Positions 14,938 through 20,953 of a stretch of 20,953 bases of DNA are shown here, piece after piece (position 1 is the stretch's first letter; the number at the start of each line of letters is the position of its first letter). Made by a program: the position numbers and the translations under genes. Below the pieces are notes generated by a model. It made no database searches, was not told the origin of the DNA, and saw nothing but the letters and a program-made list of their open reading frames with translations. Source of the stretch: Candidatus Melainabacteria bacterium (lineage in GTDB: Bacteria > Cyanobacteriota > Vampirovibrionia > Obscuribacterales > Obscuribacteraceae). The DNA is taken from contig PLXC01000019.1 in NCBI GenBank assembly GCA_003151275.1, positions 16,763 to 37,715 on the forward strand. Direction: 5' to 3'.

Positions 14938-15198
14938 ATGAATCGGTTTAGATTGGCGAGCAGAGATTTGTTCAATCATTATTTCGCTGAGCCTGAACCA
15001 CCGGAAGATTATGATTACGACTACGAATTCTATGACAGCTTCCATGCAGTAGAGCACGTGCTTTTAAGGCATTGGTGCTTGGTCCGTGCGGGCTGCCGTA
15101 CATCGAGGGCTACAAATATGGCTTTGATGCGCACCCAGGTATTAGGGTCCGATTGCCAAACCCTGGAGAATATTCTGGAGGGGACGGCAACCCAATGA
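14938..15198 (+). pseudogene. N-terminal part of a frameshifted hypothetical gene
   Basis: ATG 14938 opens MNRFRLASRDLFNHYF followed by an acidic Tyr/Asp-rich stretch (PPEDYDYDYEFYDSF) and HAVEHVLL. After about base 15065 this frame loses protein-like character, while the frame one base over becomes strongly protein-like (KALVLGPCGLPYIEGYKYG). One extra A in TTTTAAGG (15062-15069) would give VLLKALVLG and join the parts into one protein of about 173 residues ending at 15458. Family not recognised; no signal peptide. The start is supported by composition only, since no strong ribosome binding site is visible. Confidence 0.55.
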
Positions 15199-15458
15199 CT
15201 TATTCAATCATGCTTAATCGAGAGTTCAATTGTGGATACTGGGATTTCGAGTTGAATCAGTTCAGTAATGACGCGAAATTATTGTTCGTGGACTTTTATG
15301 ATTGGGGCGGAATGCATGTGCGAGACCATTATTATGTACGCGCTAAAGTGATTGAGTGGCCTGAGCATCCAGAGACCTTAGGGAAACATGCTCTGATAGA
15401 GTCTCATATAGTTCGTTATGATTTTGCAGACAAACCTGGAGGCAAGTACCACCTCTAA
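15072..15458 (+). pseudogene. C-terminal part of the same frameshifted gene
   Basis: Read from about 15066, this frame encodes 128 or so residues beginning KALVLGPCGLPYIEG. It is rich in aromatic residues and beta-prone (FNCGYWDFELNQFSND, LLFVDFYDWGGMHVRDHYY) and ends GGKYHL before TAA 15456-15458. Only a TTG (15072) could start it separately, which I consider unlikely. The product is best read as the C-terminal three quarters of the gene beginning at 14938. Confidence 0.55.
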
Positions 15459-15531
15459 GGAGCGCATCAGACACTTATCTTCCTTCTCATCGTTATCCCC
15501 CTAAAGACATCGTAAAGGAGTATCGCGTTCG

Positions 15532-15639
15532 ATGAAGTATCAAGATCTGATTGCACAACTGCGGTCCGACCCGAGCGCCAGCGACGTTTCCGCCGTTCAA
15601 GAATGGCTTGCAAAGCAGCAGGAGTCCGTCTCCAAGTAA
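15532..15639 (+). CDS. 35-residue small protein
   Basis: ATG 15532 follows a strong AAAGGAG (15514-15520) with an 11-base spacer, and the frame runs 35 codons to TAA 15637-15639. The peptide begins MKYQDLIAQLRSDPSASD and ends EWLAKQQESVSK. It is charged, amphipathic and helical with a Ser/Asp turn in the middle, and has no membrane segment. The family is unknown. The good ribosome binding site and regular composition argue for a translated gene. It lies 73 bases after the frameshifted gene and 23 bases before a tRNA fragment. Confidence 0.5.
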   Translation: MKYQDLIAQLRSDPSASDVSAVQEWLAKQQESVSK

Positions 15640-15662
15640 ACTGGCAAAGTTCCGAAAAGATT

Positions 15663-15704
15663 AGCCGATGAGGGGATTCGAACCCTCGACCTACGGTTTA
15701 CGAA
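15663..15704 (-). other. 3' half of a tRNA-Thr(CGT)-like gene, candidate attachment site
   Basis: Read on the minus strand this is the 3' part of a tRNA: anticodon loop TTCGTAA (anticodon CGT, threonine), 3' anticodon stem ACCGT, variable loop AGGTC, T arm GAGGG-TTCGAAT-CCCCT, acceptor strand CATCGGC and discriminator T. CATCGGC-T is typical of bacterial threonine tRNAs. The matching 5' parts (acceptor GCCGATG, D arm and 5' anticodon stem) are absent; homology stops at the anticodon loop, a known crossover position for tyrosine integrases. The T stem has an A-C mismatch that one fewer C would change, and no CCA is encoded. I read it as a displaced tRNA 3' end left by an integrated element, not a working tRNA. 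Confidence 0.65.
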
Positions 15705-15874
15705 GCTTGGTAATTTCGGCGCAAGCGCTCCATAATTTCTTCCATCTCTTTATTCTGCTTCTTAAGCTGACGCTTTTGACAGCTAGCAGAACTCCATTCT
15801 TGTTCTACATAAATAATCAAGAGAGAGGCTAATGGAAGAATACAAATTGACAGGAAAATTGCGGGGCTAAACAT
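15698..15874 (-). CDS. 58-residue membrane protein with coiled-coil tail
   Basis: ATG 15874, preceded at some distance by AAGG, opens MFSPAIFLSICILPLASLLI, a single N-terminal transmembrane helix, followed by a charged helix (KRQLKKQNKEMEEIMERLRR) likely to form a coiled coil, and NYQAS before TAA. The topology recalls small PspB-like membrane proteins, though I see no sequence identity to claim. The stop codon lies inside the tRNA fragment: TAA (15700-15698) equals positions 36-38 of the anticodon loop. The original C-terminus may therefore have been replaced at the integration junction. Probably a real small gene. Confidence 0.45.
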   Translation of the reverse strand: MFSPAIFLSICILPLASLLIIYVEQEWSSASCQKRQLKKQNKEMEEIMERLRRNYQAS

Positions 15875-15971
15875 ATTGGGGTTACCTTGTCGATGACTGG
15901 TGAGAGAGCAAGATGATCTACGGAAACAATGTGGTATCGGCGACAGTCTTATTAAGGAGCATTAGTGTTAA

Positions 15972-15991
15972 GGCATTGTGTTGACAATGCC
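15972..15991. promoter_or_regulatory. Perfect inverted repeat overlapping a TTGACA element
   Basis: GGCATTGT-GTTG-ACAATGCC: an 8-bp stem with a 4-base loop. TTGACA (15981-15986), a perfect -35 hexamer, lies within it. There is no T-run after it on either strand, so an operator is more likely than a terminator. Confidence 0.45.
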
Positions 15992-16007
15992 GAGATATTT
16001 TAAGATT

Positions 16008-16035
16008 TTGTAAAGACGCGAAAGGCTGATATGAT
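16008..16035 (+). promoter_or_regulatory. Predicted promoter of the two-component pair
   Basis: TTGTAA (16008-16013) and TATGAT (16030-16035) are separated by 16 bases and would start transcription near 16042, about 36 bases before ATG 16078. A second possibility uses TTGACA at 15981 with a poorer -10. Confidence 0.35.
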
Positions 16036-16077
16036 GCGGTAAATGAGACGCTTGTTCCATGAATGATGCCGTGACAA

Positions 16078-16803
16078 ATGCAGACAGTTAATACCCCCAC
16101 TCGCTTGTTGATCATTGATGATGATCAAAAGTTTTGCCGCCTGATCTCGGATTATCTATCACGCTTTGGCTATGAAGTGCACGCCGTGCATACTGGCACT
16201 GAGGGTGTAAAAGTCGGCACCGAAGATTCGTGGCACGCGATCATATTAGATGTGATGCTTCCGGGAATGGACGGATTCGAAGTCTTGCAGAAACTGCGTG
16301 AACATATAACCACTCCGGTATTGATGCTCACGTCCCTGGGCGAGGAAACAGACAGAATCGTTGGCTTGGAACTAGGCGCAGATGACTACTTGCCAAAGAC
16401 ATCCTCGCCGCGAGAATTATTAGCGAGGTTGCGAGCCGTTCTACGTCGTTCTTCTCGACCTTTAGTAGAAACTACCGAGCAGCCCGCTCCAGAGATTGTG
16501 CTCGGACCATTGCGCATAAATTTAGGAGCCAGAGTAGCCTTCCTTGATGACGAAGCCCTGCCTCTTACGCCCGTTGAATTCGACATACTTGTCGTTCTTG
16601 GTCAATCCAGAGGACGGGTCAAGTCTCGCGAAGAATTGATCAACGAAATCAGAGACCGCAATTATGATGTCTACGATCGTTCAATCGATGTTCACGTCTC
16701 TGCATTACGAAAGAAACTACACGACGACCCCAAGTCACCGAGATTTATTCGAACGGTTCGAGCCGCAGGATACATGCTAATTCATCCAAATGAGAAACTC
16801 TAA
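16078..16803 (+). CDS. OmpR-family response regulator (CpxR-like)
   Basis: 241 residues. The receiver domain spans about 9-120 with the acidic cluster DDD at 14-16, phospho-acceptor Asp58 in ILDVMLPGMDG, Thr85 in MLTSLG and Lys107 in YLPKTSSP. A linker (about 123-138) leads to the winged-helix DNA-binding domain from about 139: LTPVEFDIL (162-170), RDRNYDVYDRSIDVHVSALRK and RTVRAAGYML. Complete and of normal length. No strong ribosome binding site precedes ATG 16078, and an in-frame TGA shortly upstream excludes longer versions. It overlaps the kinase gene by one base (TAATG), so the two form a coupled pair. The domain pattern is closest to CpxR/RstA-type regulators; target genes unknown. Confidence 0.93.
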   Translation: MQTVNTPTRLLIIDDDQKFCRLISDYLSRFGYEVHAVHTGTEGVKVGTEDSWHAIILDVMLPGMDGFEVLQKLREHITTPVLMLTSLGEETDRIVGLELGADDYLPKTSSPRELLARLRAVLRRSSRPLVETTEQPAPEIVLGPLRINLGARVAFLDDEALPLTPVEFDILVVLGQSRGRVKSREELINEIRDRNYDVYDRSIDVHVSALRKKLHDDPKSPRFIRTVRAAGYMLIHPNEKL

Positions 16804-18518
16804 TGAAAGTTCGATTTCCATTGTATGCACAAACTATAAGCTTCCTGCTTATTCATCTAATACTGCTTTTGGTGCTCTTTCTTTTTCTGTTCAACACCAA
16901 GTTCGGACCTGGGTGGGATGCAGTTCTGTCAAGCCCCATTGGAGACAGAGTCGAAGCGATTGGCTGGGTAATTCAAAAGCAACTTGAAGTCAACAAGCAA
17001 ACGGAGTGGAACACCGTACTCGACGAGTTTGGTAAGTTCTACGGTGTCGACTTTTACTTATTCGATTTTTCAGGAAGACAACTAGCAGGGCAATCGATCA
17101 AATTGCCCGAAGCTGTCGCAGCGCAGGTTGTACGACACCGTCGCCAGTTAGGTGGAGCACTGCGCCCAGAAGGCGGAGCGCCGAGTGATCCAGGTCTTGG
17201 CGGCGAGCCAAACCTGACAACGCCTCCGCCGCGCGATCAAGGAAATCCAGAAGGGGCACCACAGCCTCCGCGCCAGGATCACCTGAATCCAGCCGGGGCA
17301 CCACAACCTCCTGAAGGACCGGATCCAGATGGACCGCCAGATCAAGCGCAGCCACCTGCAATCCAACCTGGCGTGTCTCAACCTGCTGCTTTTCTGCCTG
17401 CAAAAGGTTCGCCACCAGGGGCGATGCGCAGAAGATTTCGTGGACGTTTTGTTTTACATTCAACAGCACCAGACAAATTCTGGATTGGCATTCGCATTCC
17501 GATAATGAAAGCTGGGCGCCTCGTTCCAGGCACATTGCTAGCATCAGCGGACAATCTCTGGCAAACCGGTGTCTTCTTTGACTTCGGTCCAGTGCTAATT
17601 CTAGTCGGCAGCGTATTACTGCTATCGGTTATTTTCTGGTGGCCGTTTGCTTATCGAATCACCAGAGCCCTAGCCGAAATGACTAAGGTAACAGAAAGAA
17701 TTGCTGAGGGGCGATTCGAATCTCGAGTAAAAGGAAACAAGTGGGACGAGATCGGGTCAATGGGTGAGGCGGTTAATCAGCTGGCAGCGAGATTGAACAC
17801 GTTCGTCACTGGAGAGAAACGCTTCCTTGGTGATATCGCTCACGAACTGTCGTCGCCTATTGCGCGCTTACAGATCGGACTTGAATTACTTGAGACTTCA
17901 GCGACTAAGGATCAAGAATCAATGATCAACGACATCCGTGAAGAAGTCGAAGAGATGACCCACTTGATCAATGAACTGCTTGCATTCTCAAAGGCTGGAC
18001 TGCAAGGTAAAGAAATTGAATTGGTGCCGATCAATCTTTCAACGCTTCTGACTGCTGTCACTTTAAAAACCGCTTCTGAACAAATAGTGAAGTTAGACAT
18101 TGAAAAAGATCTTCGTGTGCTCGGAGACCAAATGCTTCTAGAACGCGCATTCGGTAACGTTTTCCGTAATGCAGTACGCTACGCAGCAGCCGACGGCGAC
18201 ATAAAAGTAAGAGCAATTCACTCAGGCAAAGAAATAAGCATAATCACTTCGGACAGTGGACCGGGAGTGCCACAAAATGCAATTGAGCATTTAACAGAAC
18301 CGTTCTTTCGACCTGAACCATCACGAAGCCGCAGCTCAGGCGGAGTTGGTCTGGGCCTGGCCATCGTGCAAACTTGTATCGAATCGTGCAACGGCTCGCT
18401 GGCGATCCGCAATCGACAACCGCGCGGATTAGAAGTCGAGATTAGATTACAAGCGGCAACGGACCAAGCGCCTGTCGAGCCACCCATCGTCCAAACGGCC
18501 GAAACTAAAAGCACGTAG
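16803..18518 (+). CDS. CpxA-like sensor histidine kinase with Pro-rich periplasmic insertion
   Basis: 571 residues. Transmembrane helix about 9-30, periplasmic domain 31-258, second transmembrane helix about 260-283, HAMP about 284-336, HisKA FLGDIAHELSSPIARLQ (His347), N-box AFGNVFRNAVRYA (449-461), G1 DSGPGVP (484-490), F-box EPFFRPE and G2 GVGLGLAI (514-521). The HELSSP and FRNAVRYA motifs resemble CpxA-type kinases, matching the upstream regulator. Unusual: periplasmic residues about 117-207 are a low-complexity Pro/Gly/Gln segment with some 26 prolines, dividing the sensor domain into two folded halves. A 26-base repeat (17244-17269 and 17286-17311, three mismatches, 42 bases apart) lies in it. 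The C-terminal 20 residues are disordered. Likely an envelope-stress or surface sensor. Confidence 0.93.
   Translation: MKVRFPLYAQTISFLLIHLILLLVLFLFLFNTKFGPGWDAVLSSPIGDRVEAIGWVIQKQLEVNKQTEWNTVLDEFGKFYGVDFYLFDFSGRQLAGQSIKLPEAVAAQVVRHRRQLGGALRPEGGAPSDPGLGGEPNLTTPPPRDQGNPEGAPQPPRQDHLNPAGAPQPPEGPDPDGPPDQAQPPAIQPGVSQPAAFLPAKGSPPGAMRRRFRGRFVLHSTAPDKFWIGIRIPIMKAGRLVPGTLLASADNLWQTGVFFDFGPVLILVGSVLLLSVIFWWPFAYRITRALAEMTKVTERIAEGRFESRVKGNKWDEIGSMGEAVNQLAARLNTFVTGEKRFLGDIAHELSSPIARLQIGLELLETSATKDQESMINDIREEVEEMTHLINELLAFSKAGLQGKEIELVPINLSTLLTAVTLKTASEQIVKLDIEKDLRVLGDQMLLERAFGNVFRNAVRYAAADGDIKVRAIHSGKEISIITSDSGPGVPQNAIEHLTEPFFRPEPSRSRSSGGVGLGLAIVQTCIESCNGSLAIRNRQPRGLEVEIRLQAATDQAPVEPPIVQTAETKST
17244..17311 (+). 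repeat. Imperfect tandem repeat in the kinase Pro-rich region
   Basis: Two 26-base copies at 17244-17269 and 17286-17311 differ at three positions and sit in the same frame, 14 codons apart, both encoding a GAPQPP motif. This suggests that the Pro-rich insertion grew by in-frame duplication. Confidence 0.6.
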
Positions 18519-18531
18519 TTGCTTTCGGCTG

Positions 18532-19038
18532 CTACTTACTGTCGAGCTCTTGCTGCAAGCTCTGATTATTTCTTGGCACTATCTCTTGATGCGATTCCAA
18601 ATTTACCGGAGCATTGAACAACTTGCCCACAGCAGGACTCGATCGTGCTAGCAACGGAAACGCGAATCCGCGCGTCTTACTAAATGACAAAATTGGAGCC
18701 CCAGCTTTCCCTCCGTGCAGGGCCAAGTTCATCATGTCGACAGCGGGATAGCCAGCATACTCTGCACCAGACAGAGAGCACAGCACGGCGACGACCACAA
18801 AAACGGGCGCCATCACGGTTTGAACCCATATGCCCTCTGCTTTTTTGATCATCGAGTTTTTGCTTGCAGGCAAATGAATTAAAAACGGGGAAACAACGGT
18901 GAGAGGCAGGAAGCCTGCCCAATAGAGCACCGAGCCTTTAACAACAGCGACGGCCGCTTTGTAGAAAAAGGAGGCACCCAAAAGCATGAGAAAGATTCCC
19001 ACCGCCAATGAAGCCTGCGGGCTTATCAGTGTATTCAT
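18532..19038 (-). CDS. Three-helix integral membrane protein, unknown
   Basis: 168 residues from ATG 19038, chosen over a longer frame because AGGACC lies about eight bases upstream and the preceding 27 codons look non-coding. Three hydrophobic helices: about 11-33 (LAVGIFLMLLGASFFYKAAV), 36-56 (SVLYWAGFLPLTVVSPFLI) and 73-97 (APVFVVVAVLCSLSG). The C-terminal 70 residues are hydrophilic, ending SLQQELDSK. No family is recognised. It converges with the kinase gene with only 13 bases between the stops and is divergent from the cupin gene. Confidence 0.65.
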   Translation of the reverse strand: MNTLISPQASLAVGIFLMLLGASFFYKAAVAVVKGSVLYWAGFLPLTVVSPFLIHLPASKNSMIKKAEGIWVQTVMAPVFVVVAVLCSLSGAEYAGYPAVDMMNLALHGGKAGAPILSFSKTRGFAFPLLARSSPAVGKLFNAPVNLESHQEIVPRNNQSLQQELDSK

Positions 19039-19152
19039 ATTTTCGGTCCTACATGGTAAAAGTAAACGGGTCGCCTGATCCCACTGTACACCCTGGAAGC
19101 AAAACGTGGGCAGGAGCAAGACAAAGCTAGCAGCTGGTTAGGAGACATCGAG

Positions 19153-19575
19153 ATGAATGCAACAACGAAGAATTTCATCCAAACAGACTTAGGCGACTTT
19201 TCTAAAGTCGGAGCCGAATCCGGAAACGAAAGAACCAAACACTTTTTAAAAGAGAAGCTCGCACTGACCGGCATGGAAATTTCAGTCACAGCAATGCCGA
19301 AGGGCTCGCAAAGCCCCTTCTTCCATAGCCATAAACAGAACGAAGAGTTGTACGTGATTGTCGAAGGAAGCGGACAAATGCAGCTTGACGATGAAGTAAT
19401 CGAAGTCAAAGAAGGATCGATGGTGAACGTGTTGCCTCAATGTCAGAGAGCACTGCGAGCCAATCCTGATTCACAACTGGTCTACCTGTGCATTCAAGCT
19501 AAGACAAACAGTTTAGAGCAATACACAAAAGAAGATGGCATTAGACATGAAGATGTGAGCTGGAAAAAGAAATAG
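19153..19575 (+). CDS. Cupin-domain protein
   Basis: 140 residues, ATG 19153 with GGAG about nine bases upstream. A single cupin barrel: motif 1 is PFFHSHKQNEELYVIVEG, with metal ligands His58 and His60 and acidic Glu64/Glu65 followed by Gly72; motif 2 is less strict (KEGSMVNVLPQCQRALRA), with Gln replacing the usual His. Cupins of this size bind a divalent metal and act as small enzymes or sugar/small-molecule binders; the substrate is not predictable. Cytoplasmic. The adjacent downstream gene encodes a secreted protein in the same direction. Confidence 0.88.
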   Translation: MNATTKNFIQTDLGDFSKVGAESGNERTKHFLKEKLALTGMEISVTAMPKGSQSPFFHSHKQNEELYVIVEGSGQMQLDDEVIEVKEGSMVNVLPQCQRALRANPDSQLVYLCIQAKTNSLEQYTKEDGIRHEDVSWKKK

Positions 19576-19603
19576 TGATCGGATCTACGATAAATACTTG
19601 GTG

Positions 19604-20218
19604 ATGGGAAGCATGACTAGGCTTAGTCGACTTATGATTGCTATTCTTGCGGCAGCGTCTTCCTGTGCGCCTCCAGCCAACGCATACATTCAAGAAGAAC
19701 CTGATGAGAAACGTCTGCGTTCTGCAAACGATTGGATTCTTTATGTTGATGTTACAAGTCTCTCAAACTACTTTAAATATCACGGGTCGAGACTATCTCC
19801 AGTGATTAACGTGCGCGTGAAGTGCCTAGTGGCAGGCGATTCCAAACATCACCAGCCACAGATCTATGAGGATCTGTGGTATCACAACGGACAAATAATT
19901 GGCTCTCATGTTGTAAACAAACTGCCCTTCGGCAATTTCAAATTAGGCTCAATTATTGTCAGACGCACAGACGAAGCCGCGTCTGAGACAGCCGCGATTG
20001 CTAACGCATTGGCTCGTTTGACTCTTGATCTAAAACTCAAACAATCGACTATCTCAGCGATGAGTGTTCCGAACGAATGCTTCAATCAGGTCTGCATTGA
20101 CTTAGGGCGATATGGATTTTATAAACATGAAAGCAACAGCTATTTTCCATTCAGCCTGCACTTGATCACAAGCACTCCTTCCCCAGACAAAGACCTTTAT
20201 CTATTCCACTCGGAATGA
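19604..20218 (+). CDS. Secreted hypothetical protein
   Basis: About 205 residues. ATG 19604 and ATG 19613 are both possible; the second (MTRLSRLM) gives a compact signal peptide with hydrophobic core IAILAAASS and a likely cleavage after PANA. The mature part (from YIQEEPDEKR) is mixed alpha/beta (WILYVDVTSLSNYFKYH, VINVRVKCLVAGD, IYEDLWYHNG) with two cysteines near the C-terminus (CFNQVCIDLG) that could form a disulfide. No family recognised. It is followed after 73 bases by another secreted protein gene. Confidence 0.7.
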   Translation: MGSMTRLSRLMIAILAAASSCAPPANAYIQEEPDEKRLRSANDWILYVDVTSLSNYFKYHGSRLSPVINVRVKCLVAGDSKHHQPQIYEDLWYHNGQIIGSHVVNKLPFGNFKLGSIIVRRTDEAASETAAIANALARLTLDLKLKQSTISAMSVPNECFNQVCIDLGRYGFYKHESNSYFPFSLHLITSTPSPDKDLYLFHSE

Positions 20219-20291
20219 ATTGAACGGACGTTGCGACAAATGGTATCATTCACGACTAAATTAGCGGTTCCGAGAATGATGCAGGATTCCA

Positions 20292-20953
20292 ATGAATAAA
20301 TACTTTCTTTTAGGCGTGTCTGGGCTGATTTCGATTTGTGCAACTCCAAGTTTTGCAGCTAATCCGACTGGACCATTGTCAAACTTGCCGGGCACTCAGA
20401 CTCTTAAACCGTCGGATACGCCATCATTCACTTTCTTCGCATGTGGTGACAATAGACCAGCCTCCGCTGATCTACCGGCGACCGACACAGTAAAAACAAT
20501 TCTTGCAGCGGCAGCTCGATCTAAACCAACCTTCATTATTTGGCTTGGTGACACGATTTATGGAAAGAATCCTGATAGCGAAAAAACGATCTCCGCAGAA
20601 TACACGGAGTTCTTAAATCTGGCTGCGCAGACACATGTCCCGATTTTCAACGCACCCGGAAACCATGAGATGGACAACAAAGATGACGTGCCAAACCCAA
20701 TTATGCAGTCATGGTACGAAAAATATATGGCGCAAAAGTACGGCAGTTTTGCATACGGAAACTCTGCGTTTATCGCTTTAGATACAGAGGAAATAGCACC
20801 GCCAGGCGTACCAAGATCCCCAGGTAAGCCAATTGGTGGTGACAAAAATCTTGATCCTGGATACGTTTCACAGACTCAACTAAATTGGTTGCAAGCTCAA
20901 CTGGAGCAATTCCACAACAAGACTCACGTTTTCATTTTCATGCACCATTCTGT
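20292..20953 (+). CDS. Secreted calcineurin-like metallophosphoesterase, partial
   Basis: ATG 20292, five bases after AGGA, begins MNKYFLLGVSGLISICATPSF with a signal peptide cleaved probably after SFA. The frame is open to the window end, giving 220 residues so far. Metallophosphoesterase motifs appear in order: ACGDNRP (Asp53), WLGDTIYG (Asp87), APGNHE (Asn124, His125) and FMHHS (His218/219), the four metal-binding blocks of calcineurin-like enzymes; the remaining C-terminal GxH block lies beyond the edge. The GDNR variant of the first motif is common in secreted members. Probably periplasmic or extracellular phosphodiesterase/phosphatase; substrate unknown. Confidence 0.9.
   Translation, partial: MNKYFLLGVSGLISICATPSFAANPTGPLSNLPGTQTLKPSDTPSFTFFACGDNRPASADLPATDTVKTILAAAARSKPTFIIWLGDTIYGKNPDSEKTISAEYTEFLNLAAQTHVPIFNAPGNHEMDNKDDVPNPIMQSWYEKYMAQKYGSFAYGNSAFIALDTEEIAPPGVPRSPGKPIGGDKNLDPGYVSQTQLNWLQAQLEQFHNKTHVFIFMHHS

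Noticed and set aside
15640..15720. Functional complete tRNA
   Set aside because: The 5' acceptor strand, D arm and 5' anticodon stem are absent in the flanking sequence.
17098..17544. 148-codon minus-strand frame
   Set aside because: Antisense of the Pro-rich kinase segment, whose GC-rich codons suppress stops on the other strand.
19035..19409. 124-codon minus-strand frame
   Set aside because: Antisense to the cupin gene, Ser/Cys-rich and without a ribosome binding site.
1..20953. CRISPR array, insertion sequence or rRNA genes
   Set aside because: No regularly spaced repeats, no transposase or terminal inverted repeats, and no rRNA-like sequence were found on reading both strands.

Overview
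The window (about 21 kb, moderate GC) is bacterial. Two-membrane physiology is suggested by secreted proteins and by sensor kinases with periplasmic domains. No rRNA or taxonomic marker is present. The mix of PAS/HAMP kinases, an OPT transporter and tRNA sequence without an encoded CCA would fit a non-photosynthetic relative of Cyanobacteria (Vampirovibrionia/Obscuribacterales type), but that is a weak guess from overall impression.

Left part (1-6 kb) is an accessory zone of poorly characterised genes. It holds the start of an AbiEi/nuclease-fold-like gene behind a nested palindromic operator array (175-289), a short orphan reading frame (288-533), an unknown Trp-rich protein (604-1236), a helical-repeat-like protein (1524-2207), and a coupled downstream gene broken by a stop and a frameshift (2188-2426). 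On the minus strand follow a TIM-barrel amidohydrolase, a secreted protein joined across a frameshift to a DUF6183-like domain, and a helical protein of the kind often seen near immunity genes.

Middle part: a minus-strand cluster (9912 to 6080) encodes a small secreted peptide and two paralogous PAS/HAMP histidine kinases overlapping by ATGA, with no response regulator beside them. On the plus strand, 10099-12637 encodes a compact McrBC-like pair: an AAA+ GTPase/ATPase of the McrB type without an N-terminal reader domain, and a DUF2357/McrC-like partner whose nuclease motifs look eroded. An OPT-family oligopeptide/metal-chelate transporter follows on the minus strand.

Right part: a frameshifted hypothetical gene (14938-15458), a 35-residue small protein, and a 3' half of a tRNA-Thr(CGT) (15663-15704) that looks like an integrase attachment-site remnant and supplies the stop codon of a 58-residue membrane protein. 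Next come a CpxR/CpxA-like two-component pair whose kinase carries a long Pro/Gly-rich periplasmic insertion, a three-helix membrane protein, a cupin, a secreted unknown protein, and the start of a secreted calcineurin-like phosphoesterase cut by the window end.

The most interesting items are the degenerate, reader-less McrBC-like pair, the symmetric operator array at the left edge, the tRNA-fragment att site, and a recurring pattern of single-base losses that break at least three otherwise good genes.
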